Source: Cellulophaga omnivescoria
Lineage (GTDB): Bacteria; Bacteroidota; Bacteroidia; Flavobacteriales; Flavobacteriaceae
Direction of reading: 5' to 3'
Assembly: GCF_001999725.1 (NCBI RefSeq)
Contig: NZ_MDDP01000018.1
Coordinates: 1 to 64,000 of the forward strand
Length of the DNA stretch: 64,000 nt
The notes under the pieces are model-generated. The model made no database searches, was not told where the DNA came from, and was given only the letters and a program-made list of their open reading frames with translations. Every line of letters begins with the position of its first letter. Positions within the stretch are counted from its first letter, which is position 1. Below are positions 17,649 to 26,780 of the stretch, piece after piece. Position numbers and translations under genes: made by a program.

Positions 17649-17858
17649 GTATAAAGGTTACATTTTATGCATTTTAGAGACTTAAAAGAGCTAAAACCTG
17701 CCATTATGTAATATATGTAGGTATTATACGTTTTAAAATTTAATGATTATAAGCTAAAAGTTAACTGGTTAGCAGCTAAATATATATGGAGCAAAGTATA
17801 TGATGTAAGATGTTTTCTGTTTTTACTACTATATACCAGTCAATTGCATAAAATTGAG

Positions 17859-17866
17859 TAATTTTG
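17859..17866 (+). promoter_or_regulatory. trkA-trkH promoter, -7 element
   Basis: TAATTTTG matches the Bacteroidetes consensus TAnnTTTG, 47 bases before the trkA start. The rest of the divergent gap with ubiE shows nothing else clear. Confidence 0.55.
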
Positions 17867-17913
17867 CCCTCCAAAGTTTACTAAGGTAGGTTTTGGCTTA
17901 GTTAAAAATATTT

Positions 17914-19263
17914 ATGAAAATAATAATAGCAGGAGCAGGAGAGGTTGGTTTTCATTTGGCAAAATTATTGTCTTTTGAGTCGCAAGACATTACCTTAATA
18001 GATACCTACAAAGAAAGTTTAGCATACGCAGATAGTCATCTAGACATTCGTGTTTTAAAAGGCGATGCTACATCTATTGCAGTTTTAAAAGATGCACAGG
18101 TTGAAAAATCTGATCTTGTAATTGGTGTTACTTCATCAGAAACAACCAACTTAACGCTTTGTATTATGGCAAAGCAATTGGGTTGTAAGCGTACAATTGC
18201 CCGTATTTCTAATACAGAATTTATAAGAAATAAGGAAGCACTTAATTTTGAAAAATTAGGTGTAGATGAATTAATTTCTCCAGAAGAGTTAGCTGCCACC
18301 GAAATTCAATTACTACTTAACCAGTCTGCTTTTAATGAAAGTTATGAGTTTGAAGATGGAGCGCTAATTATGATTGGTGTTTGCTTACCTAAATCTGCAC
18401 CTTTTGTGGGTAAAATGGTAAAAGAAGCAGCTCGTATTTTTCCTGAACTAAATTTTATGCCAATAGCAATACAGCGTGTAGGTACGCAGTATACTATTAT
18501 TCCTAGAGGTGATACTGAGTTTATGAAAGGAGATCAGGTATATTTTATTACTTCTAAAGAAGGGTTAGATGATCTTTTAAAACTTACCGGTAAAGAAAAA
18601 AGGCAAATTAAAAATGTAATGATTCACGGAGGTAGCAAATTGGGTTACAAAACTGCTCGTGATTTATGTGGAAAAAGGTTTAATGTTAAACTTATAGAAA
18701 AAGATAAAGATAGAGCAATGCAACTTGCAGATGATTTGCCAAATGCTTTGGTAATTAATGCAGATGGTAGAATTGTTGAGGTTTTAGAAGAAGAAAATCT
18801 AGATGCTATGGATGCATTTATTTCTGTAACTTCTAACTCAGAAACAAACATTATGTCTTGTTTAGTTGCTAAGTCTAGAAACATAAAGAAAACCATTGCA
18901 TTAGTAGAAAATATGGATTATTTTCAGCTATCGCATACAATTGGTATAGATACATTAATTAATAAAAAATTATTAGCAGCCAATAATATTTTTAAACATA
19001 TTAGGCGTGGAGAAGTTGTTGCAATGACACGTTTAAATAACCTTAACGCAGAAATTTTAGAGTTTGTTGTAAAAGATTGTTCTGCTGTTAATGGAAAAAT
19101 TATTAAAGAGTTAGATTTTCCTAGGTCTGCAACCATTGGTGGTGTAGTTAGGGACGGAGAAGGAATTATAGCTCTTGGTGATTTTAAAATTTTAGAAGGA
19201 GATAGAGTAGTGGTATGCTGTTTACCTAGGTCTATTCCTAAAATAGAAAAGCTTTTCTTGTAA
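17914..19263 (+). CDS. trkA: Trk potassium uptake, NAD-binding regulatory subunit TrkA
   Basis: A 449-residue cytoplasmic gating protein of the Trk potassium channel. It has the full-length doubled layout of proteobacterial TrkA: RCK_N 1 (IIIAGAGEVGFHLAKLL from residue 3), TrkA_C 1, RCK_N 2 (MIHGGSKLGYKTARDL, near 237) and TrkA_C 2 ending at the C-terminus. The first Rossmann motif is complete (GAGEVG) while the second is degenerate (GGSKLG), as usual. A single base separates its stop from trkH, so the two are co-transcribed and probably translationally coupled. Confidence 0.95.
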   Translation: MKIIIAGAGEVGFHLAKLLSFESQDITLIDTYKESLAYADSHLDIRVLKGDATSIAVLKDAQVEKSDLVIGVTSSETTNLTLCIMAKQLGCKRTIARISNTEFIRNKEALNFEKLGVDELISPEELAATEIQLLLNQSAFNESYEFEDGALIMIGVCLPKSAPFVGKMVKEAARIFPELNFMPIAIQRVGTQYTIIPRGDTEFMKGDQVYFITSKEGLDDLLKLTGKEKRQIKNVMIHGGSKLGYKTARDLCGKRFNVKLIEKDKDRAMQLADDLPNALVINADGRIVEVLEEENLDAMDAFISVTSNSETNIMSCLVAKSRNIKKTIALVENMDYFQLSHTIGIDTLINKKLLAANNIFKHIRRGEVVAMTRLNNLNAEILEFVVKDCSAVNGKIIKELDFPRSATIGGVVRDGEGIIALGDFKILEGDRVVVCCLPRSIPKIEKLFL

Positions 19264-19264
19264 A

Positions 19265-20755
19265 ATGACGCTTAATTATAAAATTATTGTTCACATAATG
19301 GGCTTATTGCTTCTTTGCAATGGCGGTTTTATGGGTTTGTCTGCTGGTATTAGTGCCATTTATAAAGATGGTGCCACTTTAGAAATTGGTATGGCAGCAT
19401 TAGTAACATTAGCAGCTGGTGCTATGGCAATGTTAAGTACAAAAGGGCACAAAAAAGAAGTAAAGAGAAAAGAGGGGTATTTAATTGTAACATTTGGGTG
19501 GATTGTTATGTCTATCTCTGGTGTGTTACCGTATTTATTTACAGATTCTATACCTAGTTTTACTAATGCCTTTTTTGAGACTGTTTCTGGTTACACAACA
19601 ACAGGGGCAACCATTTTAAATGATATTGAAATTTTACCAGAAGGCGTTCTTTTTTGGAGAAGTTTAACGCATTGGATTGGTGGTATGGGTATTATTGTTT
19701 TGGCCATTGCAATTTTGCCAATTTTAGGTATTGGTGGTATGCAGTTATTTTCTGCCGAATCTCCTGGCCCAAGTGCAGATAAATTACACCCACGTATTAC
19801 AGATACAGCAAAAAGATTATGGTATATTTATGTAGGTTATACTATAGCAGAAACAATATTGTTGCAACTGGCAGGAATGTCTTTCTTTGATGCTATAAAC
19901 CATTCTTTGGCCACATTATCAACAGGTGGGTTTTCTACTAAAAATGCAAGTTTAGCATATTGGAATAATGATCCATTAATACAGTATATTGTTATTTTAT
20001 TTATGTTTTTGGCCGGTAGTAACTTTGTATTAAGCTACTTTGCTTTTAAAGGTAAAATACAAAGAATGTTAAAGGATGAGGAGTTTAAGTTTTATACTGG
20101 CTTTGTTGTAGTTTTTACTTTAATTGCTGCTGTTACTGTTTATTTAAAGGCAAATGTTCCTGTATCAGATTATCACCCAATGGTTTTAGGTGAGGCAGAA
20201 AGTGCTTTTAGGCACACGTTATTTCAAATTATATCGGTAATTACCACAACTGGCTTTGTTACGGCAGATTTTACAAGTTGGACTCCATTTTTAACTGTCT
20301 TTTTCTTTGGCTTAATGTTTTTAGGTGGTTGTGCAGGTTCTACATCTGGTGGTATAAAGGTTATGCGCCATTTATTAATTATAAAAAACGGCTTGTTAGA
20401 GTTTAAACGTACACTCCACGTAAATGCAATTATACCTGTTCGTTATAATAATAAAATGGTGCCAGAAAAAATTGTATACAACATTATTGCTTTTTTAGTT
20501 TTGTATATGTTACTCTTTATTATTGGAGCTTTAGTACTTAGTTTTTTAGGCTTAGATTTTATTACAGCTATTGGTGGTGCAGCAACTTCATTGGGTAATG
20601 TTGGTCCAGGTTTAGGTAGTTTAAATCCGTTAGCTAATTTTGATGGCTTACCTGCTTTAGGAAAATGGTGGACAGCCTTTTTAATGTTAGCTGGTAGGTT
20701 AGAGTTGTTTACGGTGCTTATTATTTTAACTCCGTATTTCTGGAAGAAGATATAA
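19265..20755 (+). CDS. trkH: Trk potassium uptake, membrane subunit TrkH
   Basis: A 496-residue potassium-translocating membrane protein with about ten to twelve helices. The four pore loops of the Trk/Ktr/HKT family can be read: SGYTTTGATIL, LSTGGFSTKN, TTTGFVTAD and ATSLGNVGPGLG. The pore-loop glycines are all kept. Partner of TrkA, one base upstream. Its last 35 bases overlap the end of a convergent SnoaL-like gene on the other strand. Confidence 0.95.
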   Translation: MTLNYKIIVHIMGLLLLCNGGFMGLSAGISAIYKDGATLEIGMAALVTLAAGAMAMLSTKGHKKEVKRKEGYLIVTFGWIVMSISGVLPYLFTDSIPSFTNAFFETVSGYTTTGATILNDIEILPEGVLFWRSLTHWIGGMGIIVLAIAILPILGIGGMQLFSAESPGPSADKLHPRITDTAKRLWYIYVGYTIAETILLQLAGMSFFDAINHSLATLSTGGFSTKNASLAYWNNDPLIQYIVILFMFLAGSNFVLSYFAFKGKIQRMLKDEEFKFYTGFVVVFTLIAAVTVYLKANVPVSDYHPMVLGEAESAFRHTLFQIISVITTTGFVTADFTSWTPFLTVFFFGLMFLGGCAGSTSGGIKVMRHLLIIKNGLLEFKRTLHVNAIIPVRYNNKMVPEKIVYNIIAFLVLYMLLFIIGALVLSFLGLDFITAIGGAATSLGNVGPGLGSLNPLANFDGLPALGKWWTAFLMLAGRLELFTVLIILTPYFWKKI

Positions 20756-21206
20756 ATTTATCTAATAAATTGTTTGTTTTGGCCTGTATTTTAGACTTAA
20801 AAAAAGGAGACCATCCTAATAAATAGCCACTTGTACCTAACGCTTGTTTAGACCAGTTCCATAAGTTAAAAGAGTCTGTGTGTTTTATTATTTTTCCATC
20901 TAAAAAAGTAAAACTTGCAGTTACGTTGTTAACAACATTTCTTTTTTTTGGTCCATAAGTGTACACCGCTTTCCAATTTACACTTCCTTTGTTTTCATTA
21001 GTTGTAATGGAACTAAATGTTATTTGTGTTCCTCCGTTACTTCTACTTAATAGCATTTGCCACATTGCTTTTGCTCTGTCTCCTTTTAAAGTGCCAAAGG
21101 CAGGGTCTGTAAACACAATGTTGTCGTGGTAACAACTAAGCATACCATTTACATCCGCATTAGAGAAAGAGGTGTAAAATTTTTCAATTAATTCATAGTT
21201 GCTCAT
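20721..21206 (-). CDS. SnoaL-like / NTF2-fold family protein
   Basis: A 161-residue cytoplasmic protein with the NTF2-like cone fold: an N-terminal helix pair (ELIEKFYTSFSNADVNGMLSCY), then FTDPAFGTLKG and the strands KGSVNWKAVYTYG and VVNNVTASFTFLDGKI. Family members are polyketide cyclases, isomerases or ligand binders; nothing here shows which. No signal peptide is visible. The start codon follows the ChaN-like stop by 11 bases, suggesting one transcript. The 3' end runs 35 bases into trkH on the opposite strand. Confidence 0.8.
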   Translation of the reverse strand: MSNYELIEKFYTSFSNADVNGMLSCYHDNIVFTDPAFGTLKGDRAKAMWQMLLSRSNGGTQITFSSITTNENKGSVNWKAVYTYGPKKRNVVNNVTASFTFLDGKIIKHTDSFNLWNWSKQALGTSGYLLGWSPFFKSKIQAKTNNLLDKFISSSRNTELK

Positions 21207-21217
21207 AGTTGTTTGTT

Positions 21218-22102
21218 TTAGTAGGTAGTTGTCATGTCAGCATCAACACAAATAATATAATCTGCAATATTTAAATATTCTTCTTTTAGCTTAGACAGGT
21301 TTTCTTGGTTTACGGTGCTAATTGTTGCATACTTTAAATTACTGTTTTTGTTTTTTAAATACCATAAAATACCTTCGTAGTTGTTAGAGTGGTACGCACC
21401 ATTGTAGTGTATAAAAGTGGTATTTAATTTGTAGTTTTTTAATATAAAATGTGCCATAGTAGCATCTTTTATTGCTTGTGCCATAACAAGTTCTGGTGTG
21501 CCATGATCTCCCATCATTTTTAAAATGTTTTTATAAGTAGGCAACTCGCTATCAAAAATAATAGGCAAAGGAGCTATCCAACTTTTTTCTAAGCTAGATA
21601 AAGAATCTAATCCTGTAAACCCTTTTTTATAAACCAAACTAGCATATCTTCTTGGTATATTAGTAGCAATAAATGGTAGTTTGTTTTCTTTTGCATAGTT
21701 TACCAAAGGGGCATAGTCTGTTTTGTAATTAGGCCATAATCTAGCAACTGTATCTAGCGTTTTTGCATCTATAAGGCCATTTAAATAATTGTTAACTTGT
21801 GTTTGGTTGTCTGCCTCTAACATTTCTGCACCTAATACAATTTTTTTGTTTTTGTTTAGGTCTTTGGTAACCTCAAGTTCTAACCAGTGAGCAATGGCAT
21901 TATTGTGTAATTCTCCAAAAAGAACAATGTTTTTTTTGCTTAGGTCTTTTAGCATTTTCTTGTATACTACTTTTTTACCTTTAGCATTGTAAATAACATA
22001 TGCTGGTTTTTGACTATAAATTGATAAGGAAAAAAGTAAGGCTATAGCAATTTGAAATATTTTCACAGTTGTATTTTTTTTGAATTTTACTAAAGTTAAC
22101 AT
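21218..22102 (-). CDS. ChaN-family exported protein
   Basis: A 294-residue protein of the ChaN/DUF399 family, whose Campylobacter member binds paired haems. After an N-terminal hydrophobic segment (IFQIAIALLFSLSIYSQ), the family signature VLFGELHNNAIAHWLE appears near residue 50, followed by MLEADNQTQVNNYL and, near the C-terminus, FIHYNGAYHSNNYEG. There is no lipobox cysteine, so it is a cleaved secreted or periplasmic form, not a lipoprotein like Campylobacter ChaN. An iron- or haem-related role is a family-based guess. It lies upstream of the SnoaL-like gene and downstream of a DUF3667 gene. Confidence 0.8.
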   Translation of the reverse strand: MLTLVKFKKNTTVKIFQIAIALLFSLSIYSQKPAYVIYNAKGKKVVYKKMLKDLSKKNIVLFGELHNNAIAHWLELEVTKDLNKNKKIVLGAEMLEADNQTQVNNYLNGLIDAKTLDTVARLWPNYKTDYAPLVNYAKENKLPFIATNIPRRYASLVYKKGFTGLDSLSSLEKSWIAPLPIIFDSELPTYKNILKMMGDHGTPELVMAQAIKDATMAHFILKNYKLNTTFIHYNGAYHSNNYEGILWYLKNKNSNLKYATISTVNQENLSKLKEEYLNIADYIICVDADMTTTY

Positions 22103-22167
22103 TATTAGTAGAGAATTGTAGTATTTATAAACGCTATGTTTTTTTTAAAGTAACTATGTGCTACTAT

Positions 22168-23241
22168 TTAATACATTAAAAATGCAAAAGCACTTAGTAT
22201 TGTAATTGTTATGGGTATTACAATTACAAAATAAATAAAAGTAGCTAAAGAGCCTTTAAAAAAACTTAAAAGCCAACCTTGTCTATAAAATTTTTGTAGA
22301 GCAATACACAAATATATAAAGGTTGAGAGTATAATTAAAAATTGAATATAACCAGGGAAACTAGGCCACACAAAACTAATTAGTAATAAAATTATAAATG
22401 TGCTAAATAGATATGAAAAATAGTAAAAAGCAAACACCAAGTGGTATGCAAATGGCCCTTTGTTGTAAAAAAGTAATTTTAGAATAAATGCGAATATTGG
22501 TAACAGAAAAAATAAAGCAATTGGGATAGTGTCATAAAACGAGTGTAGTATGCTTGCTAAACTACCATTATCTTTATAAAGTTTTAAAACTTGAGTGTAT
22601 GCTTTTTTAGTAAAATAACCAGCATCTTCTTTTCTGCCCATTTCTTTAGTTATTAAAGAGTCTGGAGCGTTAATAGCTATTAAAGAGTCTACTTTAGATT
22701 CGTTAAAACCAAAAGCTATAAAGTCATCACCTTTATAATTTTGTCCTTTAATAATAGAATCTAATTTGGCTAATTCCTCATCTTTTAGACCTGTTTTATC
22801 TTGGTTCTGCTTTAGTTTCTCTATAACAGTGGCAGCGGCTAAAGAATCATTTGTGTTGTACTTTTTTATAGAATCTATAGTTTGTTTAAGTGTCTTTTCT
22901 GATTTTACAGTTTCCCTAATTTCTTGTTCTTGCTTACTCACCTTAAATGAGAAGAAAAAGAAAAATACAATAGATGAAAATAAGTATAATTGAGCAGGGT
23001 GAAGATATAATAAACGTTTGCCCTCTATAAACTTGGTTGGTAAATACCCTGGTTTTAAAAGTAAAGGAAAAAAACTTTTAAAAAACCTAGCATCTACAGA
23101 AAAGTAATTTTTAATTGTGTTACTAAATAATACACCAACTGTAAGCTTGTCGTTTACTTTTTGTCCGCAATGTGGGCAAAATTCATAAGTTGCATCAAAT
23201 TTGTTTTCGCAGTTTTTACAAGTAGTATTTTGGTGGGACAT
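22168..23241 (-). CDS. DUF3667 membrane protein with N-terminal zinc ribbon
   Basis: A 357-residue protein of unknown function. Residues 8-25 form a four-cysteine zinc ribbon (Cys8, 11, 22, 25). The DUF3667 core follows (FKSFFPLLLKPGYLPTKFIEGKR, seen as LLKPGYLPTKFIEGKR, then YLHPAQLYLFSSIVFFFFF). A charged helical stretch rich in Lys and Asp (about residues 110-215) probably lies outside the membrane, and four hydrophobic helices close the protein. A second member of the family is encoded at 41088-41879; it lacks the charged middle. Both are likely inner-membrane proteins. Confidence 0.85.
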   Translation of the reverse strand: MSHQNTTCKNCENKFDATYEFCPHCGQKVNDKLTVGVLFSNTIKNYFSVDARFFKSFFPLLLKPGYLPTKFIEGKRLLYLHPAQLYLFSSIVFFFFFSFKVSKQEQEIRETVKSEKTLKQTIDSIKKYNTNDSLAAATVIEKLKQNQDKTGLKDEELAKLDSIIKGQNYKGDDFIAFGFNESKVDSLIAINAPDSLITKEMGRKEDAGYFTKKAYTQVLKLYKDNGSLASILHSFYDTIPIALFFLLPIFAFILKLLFYNKGPFAYHLVFAFYYFSYLFSTFIILLLISFVWPSFPGYIQFLIILSTFIYLCIALQKFYRQGWLLSFFKGSLATFIYFVIVIPITITILSAFAFLMY

Positions 23242-23275
23242 TTATATGGTTTTGTAGCTAAGATAATTATTTTAT

Positions 23276-24160
23276 TTAAAGCTGAAAATCGGAATAAATA
23301 TGTGATGGAAATAGCTTGTTGAATTTTTTATGAGGCTCTATTTTAAAGCTCATTTTTTCATTTGTAAATGGATGAATAAAACTTATGGAATAGGCGTGTA
23401 GATATAAACCTTTTCCTTTTAAAATTTTTTCGGGAATACCATATTCATGGTCGCCTAAAATTGGATTTCCTATGGAGGATAAATGTACTCTTAGTTGATG
23501 CTTTCTTCCAGTTTCTGGATTTAATTTTACAAGGTTTAAATGGGCATACTTTGTAGAGGTAATACTTTTTATTACGGTGTATTTAGAAAGAGCCTTTTTG
23601 TTGTCCACCATAGTATTTATAATTCCTTTTACAGGCATTTTGCCAATGGTAACAGCTAAATACGTCTTGGTTATTTCTTTATTTTCAAAAAGCTTATTAA
23701 GAGCCAATATGCTGGTAGATGTTTTTCCTATAATTAGCAAGCCTGTTGTAGGGTAATCTAACCTGTGTACTGGTCTAGGCTTAGTTGCGTCTGGCAAGTT
23801 ACTTTTTTTAATATTTTGTTCTAGTGCGTTATCTATCGTTTTAAAGGAATTTCCACTAACTAATATTCCTGCGGGTTTGTTAATAATTGCTAAAAAGTTA
23901 TCTTGGTATACTACGTCTAGTTTTAATTCTAACTTTTTTTTATTTCTATTTTCTTCAGGCTTATAATAGGTAATTTTTTCTGCTCCTTTTATAAATGTGG
24001 CGGTAGATGCTTTTTTTTCATCAATATAAATTAACCCCTTTTTTATGGCTTTTTTTAAAGCAGATTTTGTGGCTATGCCAACAAAAATACCAGCTCCATA
24101 GTCTTGAAACCTAATAGGCTCTTTTTGTATAGTTGCTATGTGTGTTTCTGTAGAAATAAT
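23276..24160 (-). CDS. RluA-family pseudouridine synthase with a non-standard start
   Basis: An RNA pseudouridine synthase. The catalytic motif VHRLDYPTTGLL with its Asp is intact, and the C-terminal half carries HQLRVHLSSIG and LGDHEYG. Reading upstream by eye, the same frame stays open and clearly coding from 23797 back past 24160. It encodes an S4-like segment (TKSALKKAIKKGLIYI) and the RluA strand VVYQDNFLAIINKPAG. That 120-residue stretch has no ATG, GTG, TTG or CTG. The only usual-type start in frame is a TTG at 23797, inside the catalytic domain. I place the start at an ATT near 24160, just after the aspC terminator; it is approximate. The alternatives are a sequence error near the start or a decaying gene. 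Confidence 0.75.
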   Translation of the reverse strand: MISTETHIATIQKEPIRFQDYGAGIFVGIATKSALKKAIKKGLIYIDEKKASTATFIKGAEKITYYKPEENRNKKKLELKLDVVYQDNFLAIINKPAGILVSGNSFKTIDNALEQNIKKSNLPDATKPRPVHRLDYPTTGLLIIGKTSTSILALNKLFENKEITKTYLAVTIGKMPVKGIINTMVDNKKALSKYTVIKSITSTKYAHLNLVKLNPETGRKHQLRVHLSSIGNPILGDHEYGIPEKILKGKGLYLHAYSISFIHPFTNEKMSFKIEPHKKFNKLFPSHIYSDFQL

Positions 24161-24187
24161 AAAGTTTTTAAGAAAAGTAAATGTATA

Positions 24188-24222
24188 AAAAAAGGTCTTA
24201 CTGCAAATGCTAATAAGACCTT
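24188..24222 (-). terminator. Terminator after the aminotransferase gene
   Basis: AAGGTCTTA/TAAGACCTT forms a 9-bp stem followed by seven Ts on the minus strand, 25 bases after the aspC stop. It separates aspC from the pseudouridine synthase gene. Confidence 0.8.
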
Positions 24223-24246
24223 TTGTATGGTTTTAAGATGCTTAAA

Positions 24247-25431
24247 TTATAAAACAGCTTTAATTCTGCTTATAGCTTCTCTTAATTCTTTTTCTGATGC
24301 CGCATAAGAAATACGTATGCAATTAGGGTTGCCAAAAGCTTCTCCGGTTACTGTAGCAACGTTTGCATTTTCTAATAAGTACATAGATAAGTCTGACGCG
24401 TTGTTAATAGTAGTACCGTTTAAAGTTTTACCAAAAAATGCAGAGATGTCTGGAAAAACATAAAAAGCACCTTCAGGTACATTTAATTTAAACCCTTCAA
24501 TTTCTCCTAACAGCTCTAAAACAAGATCTCTTCTTTTGTGAAACTCATCAATCATAAATTGTATTTTACTTACAGGAGCTTCCAAAGCAGCGATAGTTGC
24601 ACGTTGTGCAATAGCATTAGCACCGCTTGTGTTTTGCCCTTGAAACTTAGTGCAAGCCTTAGCAATAAATTCTGGTGCGCCAATAAAACCAATACGCCAA
24701 CCGGTCATAGCAAAAGCTTTAGATACACCGTTTACTGTTATAGTACGGTCATACATACCATCTATACCAGCAATACTAACGTGTCCGCCTCTAAAGTTTA
24801 TGTGTTCATAAATTTCATCAGAAACCACATAAATATTAGGGTGCTTTTTTAATACTTCTGCTAAGCCTTCTAACTCTTCTTTGCTGTATACAGATCCGCT
24901 AGGGTTACAAGGAGAGCTAAACCACATCATTTTAGTATTAGGGGTAATAGCTGCTTCTAGTTGTGCAGGAGTCATTTTAAAATCTGTATCTATACTAGTA
25001 GCTACTTCTACAGGAGTTCCTTCTGCAAGTTTAACAATATCGCTATAACTAACCCAGTAAGGAGCAGGTAAAATTACTTCGTCTCCTTTATTAAGCATAC
25101 ACATTGCTATGTTAGCTAAAGATTGTTTAGCACCGGTACTAACCACAATTTGGTTTAGTCCGTACGTTAAGTTATTATCTCTTTTAAACTTATTAGCAAT
25201 AGCTTGTTTTAAATCTGCATAACCGTCTACAGGAGAGTAACTGCTGTAGTTATCATCTATAGCTTGTTTGGCTGCATCTTTAATAAAATCTGGAATGTTA
25301 AAATCTGGTTCTCCTAAACTTAAACCAATAATGTCTTTACCAGCGTTGCGTAATTCTCTTGCTTTTGCTGCCATTGCTAAAGTGGCAGAGGTAGACATGT
25401 TTGTAATTCTGTTAGATAAGTGATTGCTCAT
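24247..25431 (-). CDS. aspC: Pyridoxal-phosphate aminotransferase, aspartate aminotransferase type
   Basis: A 394-residue class I/II (fold type I) aminotransferase, closest in pattern to the I-gamma aspartate aminotransferases. Seen are LSLGEPDFNIPDF, GAKQSLANIAMC, the Asn of SPCNPSGSVYS, the Asp and Tyr of VSDEIYEH, the PLP lysine in NGVSKAFAMTGWRIGF, and the carboxylate-binding Arg in CIRISYAAS. It moves amino groups between aspartate and 2-oxoglutarate, though this subgroup also takes other substrates. It follows the desaturase gene after 15 bases and is probably co-transcribed with it; a strong terminator follows. Confidence 0.92.
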   Translation of the reverse strand: MSNHLSNRITNMSTSATLAMAAKARELRNAGKDIIGLSLGEPDFNIPDFIKDAAKQAIDDNYSSYSPVDGYADLKQAIANKFKRDNNLTYGLNQIVVSTGAKQSLANIAMCMLNKGDEVILPAPYWVSYSDIVKLAEGTPVEVATSIDTDFKMTPAQLEAAITPNTKMMWFSSPCNPSGSVYSKEELEGLAEVLKKHPNIYVVSDEIYEHINFRGGHVSIAGIDGMYDRTITVNGVSKAFAMTGWRIGFIGAPEFIAKACTKFQGQNTSGANAIAQRATIAALEAPVSKIQFMIDEFHKRRDLVLELLGEIEGFKLNVPEGAFYVFPDISAFFGKTLNGTTINNASDLSMYLLENANVATVTGEAFGNPNCIRISYAASEKELREAISRIKAVL

Positions 25432-25446
25432 ACTTTTTTGTTTTTA

Positions 25447-26547
25447 CTAGTACTGTAAAGCAGGTTTTTTCCCCAGCTCCTTTAAATGTTTAAAGTGCGA
25501 AATTATAGCTTTTCTAGTAGTTTTGTATTCATTATATGGCAAATTAAACTCATTTGCCGTTTGTTTCACAATTTTAGAGATATTTGTGTAATGAATATGA
25601 CTAATATTCGGAAAAATATGATGTTCAACCTGATGATTTAATCCGCCAGTAAACCAATTTACAATCTTGTTTTTAGTGCCAAAATTTACAGTTGTAAATA
25701 ATTGGTGTATAGCCCAAGTGTTTTTCATTGTGCCTGTTTCATCTGGTAAAGGTGTTTCTGCATCATGTACAACATGTGCTAATTGAAATACGACACTCAA
25801 AATTACACCAGCGACATAATGCATAATAAAGAAACCTAGGAGAACTTGCCACCAAGCTACATTAGCAAAAAGTAATGGTAAAACAATCCAAATAGTAATG
25901 TATAATAATTTTGTAATTACTAAAGTACTCCAGTTGCCAATTTTACTTGGTTTCTTACCGTACGATAAATTGCGTTTCATGTAACGGTACATTTGCTGGA
26001 AATCTGTAGTAATAGCCCAGTTAAACGTTAGTAAACCGTATAAAAAAACTGAGTAAAAATGCTGAAATTTGTGATGCTTGCGCCATTCTGCATGCTTAGA
26101 AAAACGTAAAATTCTACCGGCTTCTAAATCTTCGTCATGTTCATGAATGTTTGTGTATGTATGGTGTAAAACATTGTGTTGTACTTGCCAGTTGTAAACA
26201 TTACCAGCTAGTATGTAAATACTACCACCCATTATTTTATTTACCCATTTGTTGTTAGAGTATGCACCGTGGTTACCGTCATGCATAACATTCATACCAA
26301 CACCAGCCATACCAACACCCATAACAATTGTAAGTAGTAAATTAGCCCAAATTGGTAAGCCAAGGGTTAGTATTAAAAAGTAAGGCGCTAAAAATAGTGT
26401 AAACATAATAACTGTTTTAACGTGTAGTTTCCAGTTACCAGTTTTTTTAATATCGTTTTCTTTAAAATAAGTATTTACACGTTTGTTCAATGTTTTAAAA
26501 AATTGAGCAGAGTCTTTACGTGAAAACCTAATTGATTTATTTTCCAT
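25447..26547 (-). CDS. Membrane fatty-acid desaturase
   Basis: A 366-residue integral-membrane di-iron desaturase. The three histidine boxes are intact: HDGNH (residues 89-93), HNVLHH (124-129) and HQVEHH (305-310). The Gln in the third box, in place of the first His of HxxHH, is the pattern of front-end (delta-5/delta-6-like) acyl-CoA or acyl-lipid desaturases. No cytochrome b5 domain is fused. It would add double bonds to membrane fatty acids, a cold-adaptation trait. A TACTTTTG element lies upstream, divergent from rsmG, and aspC follows 15 bases downstream. Confidence 0.92.
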   Translation of the reverse strand: MENKSIRFSRKDSAQFFKTLNKRVNTYFKENDIKKTGNWKLHVKTVIMFTLFLAPYFLILTLGLPIWANLLLTIVMGVGMAGVGMNVMHDGNHGAYSNNKWVNKIMGGSIYILAGNVYNWQVQHNVLHHTYTNIHEHDEDLEAGRILRFSKHAEWRKHHKFQHFYSVFLYGLLTFNWAITTDFQQMYRYMKRNLSYGKKPSKIGNWSTLVITKLLYITIWIVLPLLFANVAWWQVLLGFFIMHYVAGVILSVVFQLAHVVHDAETPLPDETGTMKNTWAIHQLFTTVNFGTKNKIVNWFTGGLNHQVEHHIFPNISHIHYTNISKIVKQTANEFNLPYNEYKTTRKAIISHFKHLKELGKKPALQY

Positions 26548-26686
26548 ATTTTTCTAAATTCTTAATTCTGATTTCCTCTATAGTTACTTTTTTGAGGATT
26601 GTATTTTATATGTAGATGTTTTATTTTATTTTGATAATTATGATCTATAAGTTTTTAATAGTCACAAAAACTAAGTAAAGATAATG

Positions 26687-26694
26687 CAAAAGTA
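26687..26694 (-). promoter_or_regulatory. Desaturase-aspC promoter, -7 element
   Basis: The minus strand reads TACTTTTG (TAnnTTTG) about 140 bases before the desaturase start, in the divergent gap with rsmG. The 5' leader would be long. Confidence 0.45.
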
Positions 26695-26752
26695 CTTTTT
26701 ATAATATGATAATTATCTTAAAATAAGAAATTTTTATGATTATGGAAATGCT

Positions 26753-26760
26753 TACTTTTG
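26753..26760 (+). promoter_or_regulatory. rsmG promoter, -7 element
   Basis: TACTTTTG matches TAnnTTTG and sits 20 bases before the ATG at 26781, inside the longer open frame that begins at 26736. Confidence 0.6.
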
Positions 26761-26780
26761 CCAAAACTTTGATAAAATTT

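Noticed and set aside
23276-23797. A 173-residue pseudouridine synthase starting at TTG 23797
   Set aside because: That start falls inside the catalytic domain, and 120 residues of clear RluA-type coding sequence continue upstream in the same frame.
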